Shown: in pieces, positions 30,001 to 40,669 of the stretch
Position numbering within the stretch: position 1 is the first letter of the stretch
How the letters are laid out: each line of letters opens with the position of its first letter
Assembly (NCBI GenBank): GCA_002791545.1
Contig: PFXG01000034.1
Location: forward strand, 1-52,335
Direction: 5' to 3'
Origin: Zetaproteobacteria bacterium CG_4_9_14_3_um_filter_49_83
Lineage (GTDB): Bacteria; Pseudomonadota; Zetaproteobacteria; Mariprofundales; Mariprofundaceae
Length of the DNA: 52,335 nucleotides
Made by a program: the position numbers and the translations under genes
The notes under the pieces: generated by a model
The model's database searches: none
What the model was told of the DNA's origin: nothing
Seen by the model: the letters and a program-made list of their open reading frames with translations, nothing else

Positions 30001-31674
30001 CGTCACTCCACACCGGGTGTGGGGCTGATTTCTCCGCCGCCTCATCATGACATCTATTCCATCGAAGATTTGGCGCAATTAATTTTCGACCTGAAAAACA
30101 CCAATCCACGGGCTGATATCTCGGTGAAACTGGTTTCCGAAATCGGCGTCGGTACTGTTGCTGCCGGTGTCGTGAAAGCACATGCTGACCATGTTGTGAT
30201 TGCCGGACACGATGGCGGTACAGGTGCATCACCGCTGACTTCAATCAAGCATGCCGGCTCCGCCTGGGAGCTCGGCCTGGCCGAAACTCAGCAAACACTG
30301 GTACTGAATCGCTTGCGTGGCCGCACTATTTTGCAGGCGGATGGTCAGATGCGTACCGGTCGCGACGTTGTCATTGCAGCCCTGCTTGGTGCTGATGAAG
30401 TTGCCTTCGGCACCATTGCGCTGATTGCAGAAGGTTGCATCATGATGCGCAAATGTCACCTCAACACCTGCCCTGTAGGTGTGGCAACACAAGACCCTGA
30501 ACTTCGCAAGAAGTTTGTCGGCAAGCCTGAAGACGTGGTGAACTTCTTCTTGTATGTCGCTGAAGAAGCGCGTGAAATCATGGCTGAGCTCGGTTTCCGC
30601 ACCTTCGCTGAAATGATCGGCCGTGCCGACATGCTCGACACCAATGATGCGCTGAGACACTGGAAATCTGAAGGACTGGACCTTTCACCTGTTCTGCATC
30701 GGGTTGAGGCCAATGGCTCATCCGTCTCGCACACCGAAAAACAAAATCATGGCCTTGAGAAACTGATCGACAACAAACTGATCGAGCAGGCTCTCCCGGC
30801 ACTGGAAAACAAAACGCCGGTTGTTATTGAAACACCGATCTGCAATGTTGACCGCAGCTTTGGTACTATGCTCTCGGGTGAAGTGGCCAAACGATTCGGC
30901 CATGCCGGATTAGCTGAAGATAATACCATTGCTATCAAAGCCAAAGGAACGGCCGGACAATCTTTGGGTGCCTGGTTAACACGTGGTATTTCAATTGACT
31001 TGGCCGGTGAAGGCAACGATTACGTGGGTAAAGGTCTGTCCGGTGGACGTATTGCCATTTACCCTCCGTCCGAATCCAGACTGAAAGCGGAAGAAAATAT
31101 CATCGTCGGCAATACCGTCTTATTCGGTGCAACTGAAGGCGAATGCTATTTCAATGGTGTGGGTGGCGAACGCTTTGCCGTACGTAACTCCGGTGCGGTT
31201 GCCGTTGTTGAAGGTGTTGGTGACCATGGATGTGAATACATGACCGGTGGTACGATTGTTGTACTGGGAGAAACCGGACGTAACTTTGCTGCCGGTATGT
31301 CCGGTGGTATCGCTTATGTACTGGATGCCGATGGCACTTTTGAAAGCCGTTGCAATATGGCTCAGGTATCTCTGGAGCCGATTGTTTCTGAAGCTGATGC
31401 GCTGGAAGAGCTGGATCATCAGGGCGCGGATCTGGAAACACATGGTCGCGTGGATATCAAACACACCATGACGCAGGATGATCAACGAATTCTATTGTCG
31501 CTGATTCAGCGTCACGTCCATTATACCAATTCCGCCATTGGTATACGAATTCTTGAAAACTGGAGTGACTACCTGCCGCAATTTGTGAAGGTCATACCGG
31601 TTGAATACCGTCGTGCACTGGCAGAAATGGAAGCAGAAAAGAATGAAGCCGCACAGGAGGCTATCCATGGGTAA
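27028..31674 (+). CDS. gltB: Glutamate synthase (NADPH) large chain
   Basis: 1548 residues. It carries a class II glutaminase domain whose catalytic N-terminal cysteine is Cys22 (DACGVGF), after a 21-residue propeptide. Then come the central domain, the FMN-binding synthase domain ([15 protein letters not shown]) and the 3Fe-4S cluster region [15 protein letters not shown]. The C-terminal GXGXG beta-helix domain ends the chain. It converts glutamine and 2-oxoglutarate into two glutamates, with electrons from GltD. AGGAGG lies 8 bases before the ATG. The 238-base upstream gap contains a TATAAT at 26968-26973 but no clear -35 box and no sigma-54 site I could defend. Confidence 0.96.
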   Translation: MIQKSLPGKQGLYRPENEHDACGVGFVANIKNAKSHDIIEKGLEILERLTHRGAAGADPREGDGAGILLQIPHQFFEAVTADLGYQLPAEGSYGVGMIFFPQDERHRLACQDIIEKAAINEGQTLLGWRDVPVDAVRADLPESVTACEPVIRQVFIARGDNCADQDAFERKLFVIRKVASHGVSALNFKDAANFYTASLSSRTIVYKGMFHSHQVAPYYEDLRDARMTSALALVHQRFSTNTFPSWELAHPFRMMAHNGEINTVRGNINWMNARRQSMKSELLGDDLAKLWPISYEGQSDTACFDNALELLVAGGYSLAHAAMLMIPEAWSGNKLMDEQRRAFYEHHAALMEPWDGPAAVAFTDGRQIGATLDRNGLRPTRYLVTEDGLVLGASEMGVLDIPEHKIIKKWRLQPGKMLLIDLEEGRIIDDAEIKKQLSAAKPYQEWLARTQIQLEKLPEEIAPQTPDHNTMLYRQQSFGYTQEDIKFLMVPMAISGQEGIGSMGNDSPLAVLSNRAKPLYNYFRQLFAQVTNPPIDPIREEMVMSLTSIIGPRPNLLGLEESEPQLRLEVHQPILSNVDVEKIRHIDQYTDNRFRTITLCSCYPSEQGATGMQAAIEELCKKAEEAVHGRYNIVIISDRAMNAERIAIPALLATSAVHHHLIRAGLRTETGLVVETGSAREVHHFACLAGFGAEAINPYLAFETLVDMKRHGQLPDDISEAEIEKRYIKAIGKGLYKVMSKMGISTYQSYCGAQIFEAVGLATDFVDKYFSGTASQIEGAGLAEIAQEAAQRHIDAFRGVMIYKNALDVGGEYAWRARGEDHTLTPGVIAKVQHAVRTSNYSLYKEYANEINNQAGKLKTLRGLFKFNAAKAIPLDEVEPATSIVKRFATGAMSFGSISHEAHSTLAIAMNRLGGKSNTGEGGEEPSRFKPMENGDSMRSAIKQVASGRFGVTTEYLVNSDQIQIKMAQGAKPGEGGQLPGHKVDKRIGRVRHSTPGVGLISPPPHHDIYSIEDLAQLIFDLKNTNPRADISVKLVSEIGVGTVAAGVVKAHADHVVIAGHDGGTGASPLTSIKHAGSAWELGLAETQQTLVLNRLRGRTILQADGQMRTGRDVVIAALLGADEVAFGTIALIAEGCIMMRKCHLNTCPVGVATQDPELRKKFVGKPEDVVNFFLYVAEEAREIMAELGFRTFAEMIGRADMLDTNDALRHWKSEGLDLSPVLHRVEANGSSVSHTEKQNHGLEKLIDNKLIEQALPALENKTPVVIETPICNVDRSFGTMLSGEVAKRFGHAGLAEDNTIAIKAKGTAGQSLGAWLTRGISIDLAGEGNDYVGKGLSGGRIAIYPPSESRLKAEENIIVGNTVLFGATEGECYFNGVGGERFAVRNSGAVAVVEGVGDHGCEYMTGGTIVVLGETGRNFAAGMSGGIAYVLDADGTFESRCNMAQVSLEPIVSEADALEELDHQGADLETHGRVDIKHTMTQDDQRILLSLIQRHVHYTNSAIGIRILENWSDYLPQFVKVIPVEYRRALAEMEAEKNEAAQEAIHG

Positions 31675-33103
31675 ACCCACCGGATTTAAAGAATATGCTC
31701 GTGAAAACCTGAGCTATGCACCAGTCGCAGACCGCATCGTACATTTCAAAGAGTTCGCCAAACTGCCCGAAGACATGTCGACGCAGGGTGCGCGCTGTAT
31801 GGATTGTGGTATCCCATTTTGCCACAACGGCTGCCCTGTCAACAATATCATCCCGGACTGGAACGATGCGGTATATCATGGTCGCTGGCATGAAGCATTG
31901 GAAATCCTTCACTCCACCAATAATTTCCCGGAGTTTACCGGTCGCATCTGCCCGGCACCTTGTGAAGAAGCCTGCACGGTCAATCTGATCGGCGATGCTG
32001 TATCGATTAAAAATATCGAGCTGTCCATCGTTGAGAAAGGCTGGCAAGAGGGTTGGATTACACCTCAAATCGCAGCCTCGAAAACAGGCAAACGTGTTGC
32101 CGTCGTGGGTTCAGGGCCTTCCGGCATGGCTGCTGCCCAGCAATTGGCGCGCGTTGGTCACGATGTTGTTGTATTTGAGAAAAATGACCGCATTGGCGGC
32201 CTCATGCGTTACGGCATTCCCAACTTCAAGTTTGATAAAACTGTTATTGATCGCCGGATGAGTCAAATGCGCGCCGAAGGTGTTGAATTCCGTGTCAACT
32301 CAACAGTTGGCGATAACGTGTCAGTCCACGATCTGATGAATGATTTCGATGCCGTGGTACTTTCCGGTGGCTCTGAAAAACCACGCGATCTGCCAGTGCC
32401 CGGACGTGAACTCAAAGGTGTTCATTTCGCCATGGAATTCCTTACCAAAAACACCAAACGCATTCTCGGTGATAATATCCCTGAAAATGAATTTATTTCT
32501 GCTGCAGGCAAACATGTTGTTGTCATCGGCGGCGGTGATACAGGCTCCGACTGTATCGGCACTTCAAACCGGCACGGTGCAGAATCTGTCACGCAGATTG
32601 AAATTCTACCCAAGCCTGAAATAGCTCCGGACAAGCTTGTAACCTGGCCGAACTGGTCGATGAAACTGCGCACCTCCACTTCGCAGGAAGAGGGCTGCGA
32701 ACGTGACTGGGAAGTTTCAACCAAACGCTTTATCGGTGATAAAAACGGCCATGTGCAGGCTGTTGAATGTGTGCGTGTGGAATGGAAGCAGGAAAACGGC
32801 CAGTGGAAACTGAACGAAATCGAAGGCTCTGAATTCGAACTGCCTGCACAATTGGTTACGTTGGCGATGGGCTTTTTGCACCCGGTGCATGAAGGCATGC
32901 TGGAACAACTGGGTGTGGATAAAGACAACAGAGGCAATGTAGCTGCCAACGATTCAGACTACAAAACCAGCATCGACAAGGTATTTTCAGCCGGTGATAT
33001 GCGGCGTGGTCAATCCCTTGTGGTTTGGGCTATCCGTGAAGGTCGCCAGTGCGCTCGTGCCGTGGATGAATTCCTGATGGGTTCAACCACCCTGCCTCGC
33101 TGA
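31667..33103 (+). CDS. gltD: Glutamate synthase (NADPH) small chain
   Basis: 478 residues, with an N-terminal Fe-S motif using Cys44, Cys47, Cys52 and Cys56 ([16 protein letters not shown]). Two dinucleotide folds follow: [19 protein letters not shown] for FAD and [16 protein letters not shown] for NADPH. It takes electrons from NADPH and passes them to GltB. The start is ATG 31667, because AGGAGG at 31655-31660 is 6 bases away; it overlaps the gltB end by eight bases, which implies coupled translation. A longer in-frame extension lies inside gltB. Confidence 0.95.
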   Translation: MGKPTGFKEYARENLSYAPVADRIVHFKEFAKLPEDMSTQGARCMDCGIPFCHNGCPVNNIIPDWNDAVYHGRWHEALEILHSTNNFPEFTGRICPAPCEEACTVNLIGDAVSIKNIELSIVEKGWQEGWITPQIAASKTGKRVAVVGSGPSGMAAAQQLARVGHDVVVFEKNDRIGGLMRYGIPNFKFDKTVIDRRMSQMRAEGVEFRVNSTVGDNVSVHDLMNDFDAVVLSGGSEKPRDLPVPGRELKGVHFAMEFLTKNTKRILGDNIPENEFISAAGKHVVVIGGGDTGSDCIGTSNRHGAESVTQIEILPKPEIAPDKLVTWPNWSMKLRTSTSQEEGCERDWEVSTKRFIGDKNGHVQAVECVRVEWKQENGQWKLNEIEGSEFELPAQLVTLAMGFLHPVHEGMLEQLGVDKDNRGNVAANDSDYKTSIDKVFSAGDMRRGQSLVVWAIREGRQCARAVDEFLMGSTTLPR

Positions 33104-33133
33104 GCATGACGAATTTAATATGGAGGGAGAATG

Positions 33134-33538
33134 ATGAAACGCATTGATACAACACAGGAAGGATTTCGTACATCTGTATTAGGTAAACATCTTGAAACAT
33201 TGCCGCGTGAAGGTTTTTACCCCGATAATGTGCAAGAAGTACGCAAATATGGCCTGCACCGTTTTTATCATGATGCACATGTGATTCTGTATCGGACTGA
33301 AAACGGCATCGCCATGGATCTGATTGCTTCAAAACAACATCTGATTCTTGGCACCAGCAATTATGGTAACCCTATCTCTGACAATGTCTGGATGACGATT
33401 GCCGAAAGTCTGTTGCAACTTCTTGGTTCAGGCTTTGCTAATGACTACTTTGTTGCCAGCACAGCACTGGAAGAGCATGCATCAGAATACATCAAATACT
33501 TTGAGTCGCAATTCAGCAAACTCATCATCGCTGACTGA
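33134..33538 (+). CDS. Conserved-looking protein of unknown function
   Basis: I do not recognise this 134-residue protein. It is probably soluble: there is no signal peptide or membrane helix, and it has mixed strands (GLHRFYHDAHVILYRTENGIAMDLIA) and a helical, acidic C-terminus. GGAGGG at 33122-33127 fits the second of two adjacent ATG codons (33134) best; the first is 33131. It lies 30 bases after gltD and 20 before cmoA, so it is probably read with them. Normal codon use and a good ribosome site support a real gene. One could guess a role in nitrogen metabolism from position, but the sequence does not show it. Confidence 0.7.
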   Translation: MKRIDTTQEGFRTSVLGKHLETLPREGFYPDNVQEVRKYGLHRFYHDAHVILYRTENGIAMDLIASKQHLILGTSNYGNPISDNVWMTIAESLLQLLGSGFANDYFVASTALEEHASEYIKYFESQFSKLIIAD

Positions 33539-33558
33539 TACATCAGCCGGATGTTCCG

Positions 33559-34266
33559 ATGAAAGATTCCATCTACACATCCGAGATTCATCAAAACGGA
33601 TTTGAATTTGATGCAAATGTCGCCTCAGTTTTTGAGGATATGATTGCGCGCTCTGTCCCCGGTTACGATCTCAGCTTAAAGATGGTTGAAACCATCACCC
33701 GCTGCCATGCCCAAGCCGGCAGTCGACTGTATGATCTTGGCTGCTCGCTGGGCGCAGTTACCGAAGCACTCAAAAATGGTAGCCAGAAGCAGTCTTGCTC
33801 TATTATCAGCGTGGATAATTCTCCTGCCATGGTGGAGCGCTGCAAAGCTAGATTTAGCGAACCTTTTATTGATATCGTTTGTCAGGACGTACTTCAAACA
33901 ACCATTGACCATGCTTCGGTGGTTGTACTTAATTTTGTTCTGCAATTTATTGCTATGGAGCAGCGCAGCATACTGTTAAAGCAAATTTTCAACGGCTTAA
34001 ATGAGGGTGGCGTACTCATTTTATCAGAGAAAATCGCCTTTGATGATCCTTGCGAGCAACAGCATCAGATCGCTCTGCATGAAACATTTAAACTGGCACA
34101 AGGGTATTCAAGCCTTGAGATCAGTCGTAAGCGTAGCGCTCTTGAGCATGTACTGGTGCCGGAGTCTTTACATACCCATCATGATCGTCTGAAAGCAGCC
34201 GGTTTCAGGCAAACCATGACATGGTTTCAATGCTTCAACTTCGCATCGATCATTGCTTATAAATAA
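33559..34266 (+). CDS. cmoA: Carboxy-S-adenosyl-L-methionine synthase
   Basis: A 235-residue methyltransferase-fold enzyme. The SAM motif is DLGCSLG (59-65), and ISVDNSPAMVERCKARF and VVLNFVLQFI follow the CmoA pattern. Known CmoA turns SAM and prephenate into carboxy-SAM, the donor that CmoB uses to build 5-oxyacetyluridine at the tRNA wobble position. The next gene is cmoB, and its ATG begins one base after the stop codon. Length and N-terminus (DSIYTS, FDANVASVFEDMI) are typical. Confidence 0.92.
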   Translation: MKDSIYTSEIHQNGFEFDANVASVFEDMIARSVPGYDLSLKMVETITRCHAQAGSRLYDLGCSLGAVTEALKNGSQKQSCSIISVDNSPAMVERCKARFSEPFIDIVCQDVLQTTIDHASVVVLNFVLQFIAMEQRSILLKQIFNGLNEGGVLILSEKIAFDDPCEQQHQIALHETFKLAQGYSSLEISRKRSALEHVLVPESLHTHHDRLKAAGFRQTMTWFQCFNFASIIAYK

Positions 34267-35265
34267 ATGCATTCGTTTGTCCGGGATGAACGACTCCGCT
34301 TTCAACAAGCCCTTGCAAGCTCACCGCTAACAGCATTTTCCGAGCTTATGCTTGCCTGCTTTGATGGGGGTTGGCATGAAACACTGCAACATGGCGATTT
34401 CCCCCGCTGGCAAGCAGCTTTTCACACTGCGTCACAGTTTCAGGCATCGAGCACAGACATCGCTGCAGACCGCGTACGCATTGGCAGCGCTGCTGATATC
34501 ACTGATATAAATTCAGACTCACCTTCGCTCACCGAGTCACTGCTGCTTTGTCACCCGTGGAGAAAAGGACCCTTTGATTTCTTCGGCACCCATATCGATA
34601 CCGAATGGCGATCTGATATAAAATGGAATCGTATTCGCCCGCATCTTGCACCATTGGCCGGTCAAAGCATTCTGGATATCGGATGTGGTTCAGGGTATCA
34701 CTTGTGGCGCATGGCTGCCGACCAGCCTGCGCGCGTCATTGGCATCGATCCGATGGCGCTGTTTTCGATGCAGTTTGCCATCTTCAAACAGCACCTGACA
34801 GACGTTCCGGCTTATTTTCTACCTGTCGGTATTGAGCGCATGCCCGCACAGATGCAATGCTTCGACAGCGTGTTTTCCATGGGGGTTTTGTATCATCGGC
34901 ACTCCCCCATCGATCACCTGCGCCAGTTGCATCAGTTACTCAAAAGCAAAGGGCAACTGATACTGGAAACACTCATTCTGCAAGGCCCGACTGATGCCTG
35001 CCTGATACCGCAGGGACGTTACGCCAAAATGCGCAACGTCTGGTTTATCCCTTCCGTGTCGCTAATGCAAACATGCCTGAAACGATGCGGCTTTGAAAAT
35101 ATCCGCTGCGTTGATGTCTCGCCGACCACTTCACAGGAGCAACGCTCAACAAGCTGGATGTATTTCGAATCACTGAGCGACTTTCTCGATCCACATGACC
35201 CTGGCAAAACCATAGAAGGTCACCCGGCACCGGTCCGGGCTACCTTTATCGCGACTACGAAATAG
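34267..35265 (+). CDS. cmoB: tRNA U34 carboxymethyltransferase
   Basis: 332 residues. The N-terminal part carries the CmoB signature [10 protein letters not shown] (98-107), followed by [14 protein letters not shown], the SAM/carboxy-SAM motif DIGCGSGY (137-144), IGIDPM and [14 protein letters not shown]. It transfers the carboxymethyl group to 5-hydroxyuridine at tRNA position 34, using CmoA's product, and so helps tRNAs read G- and U-ending codons. It directly follows cmoA. Its last 11 bases overlap the end of the convergent glgB gene. Confidence 0.93.
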   Translation: MHSFVRDERLRFQQALASSPLTAFSELMLACFDGGWHETLQHGDFPRWQAAFHTASQFQASSTDIAADRVRIGSAADITDINSDSPSLTESLLLCHPWRKGPFDFFGTHIDTEWRSDIKWNRIRPHLAPLAGQSILDIGCGSGYHLWRMAADQPARVIGIDPMALFSMQFAIFKQHLTDVPAYFLPVGIERMPAQMQCFDSVFSMGVLYHRHSPIDHLRQLHQLLKSKGQLILETLILQGPTDACLIPQGRYAKMRNVWFIPSVSLMQTCLKRCGFENIRCVDVSPTTSQEQRSTSWMYFESLSDFLDPHDPGKTIEGHPAPVRATFIATTK

Positions 35266-37456
35266 CACTCATAACATCAGGGCGGAAAATCACGCATGAA
35301 AGCGGCGGTAATGTGATACTCACCGAGTATGGCAATCCCATCCAGGCATGATCTTCAGCCGTAACACCACCGCCATTACCCATGTTCGATCCACCATATG
35401 CTTCAGAATCCGTATTCATAATCTCATGATAAGATCCCGGATTTGGTACACCGATCCGATAATTGACACGCGGCACAGGCGTCATGTTCATCACGACAAC
35501 CACCCCCCCGCCATTTTTATCACGGCGGATGAAACTCAATGTTGATTGCTCTGCATCATTGCAGTCAATCCACTGAAAGCCCGCGCCGTTAAAGTCCAGC
35601 TCATGTAATGCCGGCACATCTTTGTACAAATGATTCATATCGCGCATCATCCATTGCAAACCTCGATGCGGCATGAACTGTGCCTGATCCCAGGATAAAG
35701 CTTCATCATGATTCCACTCTGGCCACTGGCCGAATTCCATACCATTAAATTGCAGTTTTTTACCCGGATGTGCATACATATACGCATACAACAGGCGCAA
35801 ATTAGCAAATTTCTGCCAGTCATCACCCGGCATTTTCTGTGGCATCGAACCCTTTCCGTGCACCACTTCATCGTGTGAAAAAGGTAAAATGAAATTCTCG
35901 GTAAAGGCATAGACCATCGAAAAGGTTACCGCATGATGATGGTAAGAGCGGAAAATAGGCTCAAGCTCGAAATAATTAAGGGTGTCATTCATCCAGCCCA
36001 TATTCCATTTCATAGTAAAGCCGAGACCGCCCAGATATGTCGGGCGAGACACCATCGGCCACGATGTTGATTCCTCTGCCATCGTCACAGCACCGGGAAA
36101 ACGTTCATGCACCAGATAATTAAACTGCTTGATAAACTCTACGGCCTCTAGATTTTCACGTCCGCCGTATTTATTCGGAACCCACTCACCTTCATTGCGT
36201 GAATAGTCCAGATAAAGCATCGAAGCCACAGCATCCACTCGCAAGCCATCGATATGAAACTCATCCAGCCAGTATAAAGCCGATGCAATCAGGAAGTTTC
36301 GAACTTCGTTTCGACCGAAGTTGAAAATATAAGTACCCCAATCCTTATGCTCACCCAAGCGGGGATCTTCATGCTCATAAAGCGCGGTGCCATCGAACCG
36401 CGCCAAACCATGCGCATCTTTGGGAAAATGCGCCGGTACCCAGTCAAGAAATACGCCAATGCCCTGCTGATGACAATAATCGACAAAATAACGGAAATCA
36501 TCCGGTGATCCGAAACGGCTGGTCGGTGCAAAATATCCAACGGTCTGATACCCCCAGGAACCATCAAAGGGATGCTCAGTTACCGGCAATAATTCGATAT
36601 GGGTATATCCCATCCACTGGCAGTAATCGACCAACTGATGAGCCAGTTCCTGATAACTCAAATAGCCCGCAACACCATCATCACCACGCCGCCACGAACC
36701 TAAATGTACCTCATAGATATTCATTGGTTTGTCTGCGGCCTGTGTTTCGGGCAATGATTTCACCCAGTCCGCATCCTGCCATTGGTATTTATCCGGATTA
36801 TGTACCACGCTCGCCGTAGCCGGGCGCAATTCCATCTGCTGTGCATAAGGGTCGGTCTTTTCAAACACATCCTGATGTTTGCCACGGATTTCAAATTTAT
36901 ATGTTTCGCCTTCACACAGGCCCGGGATAAAAAGCTCCCAAACACCGGATGATCCACGCACGCGCATCTGATGCTCACGTCCATCCCAGTGATTGAAGTT
37001 ACCAATCACACTCACCCGCTCGGCTGACGGTGCCCAAACGGCAAATCCGACACCTGCAACACCCTCATGTTCACGAACGTGCGCACCCATCAGTTTATAC
37101 TTTTCAAAATGATTACCTTCGCCAATCAGATGCAGGTCCATTTCACCAAGCATCGTACCAAAACGATAGGGGTCTTCCTCTTCCCATTTGTGAGCATCGT
37201 GGTTCTCAATACGGAATCGGTAAGCACTTGCAAAATCACCGCCCTGCCATAGCAGCTCAAAAAAATCTGTACCTTCGATACGGGGCATGGGAATAGCTTT
37301 ACCTTTGGATGGAAGCAGCCACATATTTTCAGCTCGCAGCTTGAAAGCACGTACAACGACACCTTCCCCACTCGATTGATGACGCCCCAGCCAGGCAAAT
37401 GGATCGTGACTACGCGCTTCCAGAACTGCCCAGGCTTCAGCACTCAATGTTTTCAT
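35255..37456 (-). CDS. glgB: 1,4-alpha-glucan branching enzyme
   Basis: 733 residues, close to the E. coli enzyme in length. Domains: an N-terminal extension plus CBM48 ([21 protein letters not shown]), then the GH13 barrel with [11 protein letters not shown], the catalytic-Asp region [18 protein letters not shown], the acid/base Glu in MAEESTSWP, and [12 protein letters not shown], and a C-terminal beta domain. It makes alpha-1,6 branches in glycogen, so the cell stores fixed carbon as glycogen; no other glg gene is visible. The start is ATG 37456 with a GAGGGGG ribosome site; an in-frame start further upstream (37504) is not supported. Confidence 0.95.
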   Translation of the reverse strand: MKTLSAEAWAVLEARSHDPFAWLGRHQSSGEGVVVRAFKLRAENMWLLPSKGKAIPMPRIEGTDFFELLWQGGDFASAYRFRIENHDAHKWEEEDPYRFGTMLGEMDLHLIGEGNHFEKYKLMGAHVREHEGVAGVGFAVWAPSAERVSVIGNFNHWDGREHQMRVRGSSGVWELFIPGLCEGETYKFEIRGKHQDVFEKTDPYAQQMELRPATASVVHNPDKYQWQDADWVKSLPETQAADKPMNIYEVHLGSWRRGDDGVAGYLSYQELAHQLVDYCQWMGYTHIELLPVTEHPFDGSWGYQTVGYFAPTSRFGSPDDFRYFVDYCHQQGIGVFLDWVPAHFPKDAHGLARFDGTALYEHEDPRLGEHKDWGTYIFNFGRNEVRNFLIASALYWLDEFHIDGLRVDAVASMLYLDYSRNEGEWVPNKYGGRENLEAVEFIKQFNYLVHERFPGAVTMAEESTSWPMVSRPTYLGGLGFTMKWNMGWMNDTLNYFELEPIFRSYHHHAVTFSMVYAFTENFILPFSHDEVVHGKGSMPQKMPGDDWQKFANLRLLYAYMYAHPGKKLQFNGMEFGQWPEWNHDEALSWDQAQFMPHRGLQWMMRDMNHLYKDVPALHELDFNGAGFQWIDCNDAEQSTLSFIRRDKNGGGVVVVMNMTPVPRVNYRIGVPNPGSYHEIMNTDSEAYGGSNMGNGGGVTAEDHAWMGLPYSVSITLPPLSCVIFRPDVMSAIS

Positions 37457-37627
37457 GGTATCCCCCTCATACAGCATCAATAATGAAAATGCAGATGCAA
37501 ACAATCCTACACTTAAAATGCCGATTCGACGACATGCAAATCAAAGCATAACAGTACTGATAAGCGACAAAGAGATTAATTTCTTCATGCTACGACTCTC
37601 TGGCTGGTCAGAAAAATTCGACCCGGA

Positions 37628-38059
37628 TTAAGGCTTCACATAAACAGGAACAGTTCTGCTCCATAGCTTACCATATGAGACATGATGGCCATCAGCAAAT
37701 TGCAGGGTCAGTGTATGTTCGCCCGGTGTCAGCTTCAGTGTTGCCTCACTCTGGCCTTTGCCAAAATGCAAATGTGTCGCATCTTTTTTGACGGGTTCAC
37801 CCTGCTCGACGGCAGCATCATCAATCAGGATATGAAAATGCCCCGTACCTTCAACCAATTCACCTGCCTGCTGTACATTCATGCCGTTTACCACCATTTG
37901 AACCGTGAACTCCTGATCAATAGCGGTATTATCGTGCAAGCCTTTAAAATAGACCCCGGATTTGAATTCGCAGGAGGTTTTATCACATGCTGTTGCGGAA
38001 ACAGCCCATGCACTGCTCGCCATCACTGCGGCCAGAAACAAAGTTGCAAATCTATTCAT
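37628..38059 (-). CDS. Secreted DUF4399 protein
   Basis: 143 residues with a clear signal peptide (MNRFATLFLAAVMASSAWA), so it is exported to the periplasm. The mature part has His-rich strands typical of the DUF4399 family: GTGHFHILID, KDATHLHFGKGQSEA and LQFADGHHVSYG. Function is unknown; the histidines could bind a metal. Two cysteines (CDKTSC) near the mature N-terminus may form a disulfide. AGGAGAA precedes the ATG. It is flanked by glgB and the M48 protease on the same strand, with gaps of 171 and 68 bases, so it may be read alone. Confidence 0.85.
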   Translation of the reverse strand: MNRFATLFLAAVMASSAWAVSATACDKTSCEFKSGVYFKGLHDNTAIDQEFTVQMVVNGMNVQQAGELVEGTGHFHILIDDAAVEQGEPVKKDATHLHFGKGQSEATLKLTPGEHTLTLQFADGHHVSYGKLWSRTVPVYVKP

Positions 38060-38127
38060 GATATTCTCCTGTGATGTATTTCATTGCCTGCATATTGGTC
38101 GGCTTTACTGGTGATTCAAGCCCAGCT

Positions 38128-40044
38128 TTATTGTGGAAATACGGCTGATTCTCTCGGTTTCAGAAGTGGCATCGGATGACCCAGCGCATCGGCAATGGCG
38201 CGTAGCAGCTCATATTCAGACTGCAGCACCTGACCATCTTCCAGCACACAGAACTCACAGGCTTGTAAAAGCATGGCATTCACCTCTGGTGAGGCTTCTT
38301 CAAATTGTTGCAATGCTTTTCCCAGCGCCGTGAAATTTAAACCTTCTGCATCCAGTGGTTCAGCATCCAGACCCAATTGATAGAAAATTCTGCGTTGTAA
38401 GTCTTGCGGATGTTTGTTACCACCGGTGCAGGCAAGAAATGCAACCACATAAACAGCTGACTCAGTCAGCATCGACATATCCCGATATTTATTGCGAGGC
38501 ATAGCCACGGTTGAAAATGCCGGAGCCAGATGGCGCAACAATATCTGCTGCAAAACAAATTCAAATCCGCTGTAATGTCCATCGGCTCGAATCAAAGCCT
38601 GAACATTGCTGATAAACCGATGATACTGAGGCTTTGAAAGACTTTTCAAGGCTGGCATACACATGTCCAGAATCGGGATGCGCAAATGACTCTTCAAACC
38701 TTTCATCTGGGCATAGACATCCATCAAATCGCGGAAGACACCCTGCTCGGCATGTTTTTCCAGCCATTGAATCTGTTTAGCCCGAACATCTTTCTCCCGA
38801 CAAAGCAGAAGCGCATAAACCAGTGCTCTGGCCAGACACGGATCATGCGAAAAATTACGAATCTGCAACGGAATATCATTGATAAGTTCTGCGGCATTGG
38901 CCATTTCAGGGTGCTCTGATGCCGAGAGCCGCCCCATGGTCACGCCAGTAGCCAGGTCAGCAGCACCAATCAAACCAAGACTCAGACCCAGACTTGCCTC
39001 ATTGGCAACCATGCGCGCACGCTGCGGCACATTCATCGGAGGCAATGAGCCGTCAAAAGAAGGATCAAGCCTCTGAATCCTTAACGTCACGGCCGGATGC
39101 GTGGAAAACCACGCATAATCAAGGGGTGAGCGCAGAACATTGCCAAAAAACATAAAGCTCGCCGGAGCGGCTCCGGCATGTGTCACCGAAGAACTGCTCG
39201 CATAACCACCGATTATTTTTAAAGCTCCGGCCAAACCGTCCGGGTTTCGCGTAAATTGAACGGCCGACGCATCGGCCAAAAATTCACGCTGACGCGAAAT
39301 AGCCGCTTTAATCGCCCCGGCAGCCAGAGAGCCAATACCACTGACAATAATGAGAATAACCGCCAGAATAAAAACAGCCGGATGAGCGCCACCTTTATCA
39401 CCGCTATGACGTCTTCCTCCCATGGAACGAAGCACTAACCAACCGGCATCCCCCAGCAACGTAATACCGTGCAATGAACCCATCAAACGCATATTCATGG
39501 CAATATCGGCATTCAGGATATGACTGAATTCATGTCCGAGCACACCCTGAAGTTGATCGCGATTGAGTAAATCAATGGCCCCCTGGGTCACACCAAGGAC
39601 AGCATCAGAACTCGAAAATCCCGCCGCAAATGCGTTGATACCATTTTCGGGCAACAGGTACACCGGCGGCACAGGCATACCGGAAGCAATCGCCATTTCC
39701 TCCACCACATTCAGTAAGCGCCGCTGTAACAGATCTTCAGTATTGGGAGGAACACGTTTGCCGCCAAACATCTCAGCCACGCCTGCCCCACCGCCGCGAC
39801 GAAGCTCCCAAATCTTATAAATACTACCGCTAAGAATAATCAGTGCCGTTACACCACCGACATAGGCCAACCAGATACTATTCCAGAATGGCATATTTTC
39901 ATAATTATCGGGATTAGACCAAAGAATAGCAGCGTAGCAGGCCACATAAACACCCATAATCACCGCTAATACCGTCAGCATATAGGCTACGATCAGCAAA
40001 CGTGTCTGCTTTCGTGCTAATGCCTGATGATGAAAAAAGTTCAA
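38128..40044 (-). CDS. M48 family membrane metalloprotease, HtpX-like with a long C-terminal extension
   Basis: 638 residues. Two N-terminal membrane segments (about 17-41 and 57-76) are followed by the zinc protease motif HEFSH (171-175), a hydrophobic pair (AVFILAVILIIVSGIGSLAA) and the third ligand region REFLADASAVQFTRNPDGLAGAL. The last 300 residues are a mostly helical extension absent from E. coli HtpX. Such proteins degrade misfolded membrane proteins. The lemA gene lies directly upstream (37-base gap), a pairing common for M48 proteases with extensions. Confidence 0.9.
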   Translation of the reverse strand: MNFFHHQALARKQTRLLIVAYMLTVLAVIMGVYVACYAAILWSNPDNYENMPFWNSIWLAYVGGVTALIILSGSIYKIWELRRGGGAGVAEMFGGKRVPPNTEDLLQRRLLNVVEEMAIASGMPVPPVYLLPENGINAFAAGFSSSDAVLGVTQGAIDLLNRDQLQGVLGHEFSHILNADIAMNMRLMGSLHGITLLGDAGWLVLRSMGGRRHSGDKGGAHPAVFILAVILIIVSGIGSLAAGAIKAAISRQREFLADASAVQFTRNPDGLAGALKIIGGYASSSSVTHAGAAPASFMFFGNVLRSPLDYAWFSTHPAVTLRIQRLDPSFDGSLPPMNVPQRARMVANEASLGLSLGLIGAADLATGVTMGRLSASEHPEMANAAELINDIPLQIRNFSHDPCLARALVYALLLCREKDVRAKQIQWLEKHAEQGVFRDLMDVYAQMKGLKSHLRIPILDMCMPALKSLSKPQYHRFISNVQALIRADGHYSGFEFVLQQILLRHLAPAFSTVAMPRNKYRDMSMLTESAVYVVAFLACTGGNKHPQDLQRRIFYQLGLDAEPLDAEGLNFTALGKALQQFEEASPEVNAMLLQACEFCVLEDGQVLQSEYELLRAIADALGHPMPLLKPRESAVFPQ

Positions 40045-40081
40045 ACTGAATCTTATGGTTTAATGAAAATAAAGCTGAATT

Positions 40082-40669
40082 TCAGAATGAAACGCGAACA
40101 GGCTCCTTAGCCTTAACGTCCGGAATTTCAAGCAAACTCGCATCAGAAAAACCGAACACGCCCGCCAGCAACACATCCGGAAAACTCTGACGTTGCGTAT
40201 TGTATGCCATCACTTCGTCATTGTATGACTGCCTGGCAAATGCAACTCTGTTTTCTGTAGAGGTTAACTCTTCCGAGAGTTGTGCAATCGTTTGATTGGC
40301 TTTCAGATCCGGGTAATTTTCCATAACGGCATTCAGACTCATCAATGCACCACCAAGACCCGCTTCTGCCCCGGCCAGTGCGCGCATCGAAGTAGGATCT
40401 CCCGGATGCTTGCCTGCCGTTTTCATCGCCGCCACAGCCGTGTTTCTGGCTTCGATGACACGTTGCAGCGTTTCGCTTTCATGTTTCAGATAAGCCTTGG
40501 CTGTTTCCACCAGATTAGGAATCAGTTCATATCGACGGGTCAATTGCACATCGATTTGTGAAAATGCATTCAAGTAGCGATTTTTCAGTTTAACCAGAGC
40601 GTTATAAATCATAACAGCCCAAACCAACACAATCACAAGAGCCGCAAAAACACTAAGTATTGCTGTCAT
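40082..40669 (-). CDS. lemA: LemA family protein
   Basis: 195 residues with one N-terminal membrane helix (ILSVFAALVIVLVWAVMIYNAL) and a long helical bundle. The family motifs are clear: NAFSQIDVQLTRRYELIPNL and ENYPDLKANQTIAQL. The start is ATG 40669, supported by GGGAGGAAAT just upstream; a longer frame to 40708 exists but contains that ribosome site. The function of LemA is poorly known; it is often encoded together with M48 or TPM-domain proteins, as here. It heads the lemA-M48 unit. Confidence 0.9.
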   Translation of the reverse strand: MTAILSVFAALVIVLVWAVMIYNALVKLKNRYLNAFSQIDVQLTRRYELIPNLVETAKAYLKHESETLQRVIEARNTAVAAMKTAGKHPGDPTSMRALAGAEAGLGGALMSLNAVMENYPDLKANQTIAQLSEELTSTENRVAFARQSYNDEVMAYNTQRQSFPDVLLAGVFGFSDASLLEIPDVKAKEPVRVSF

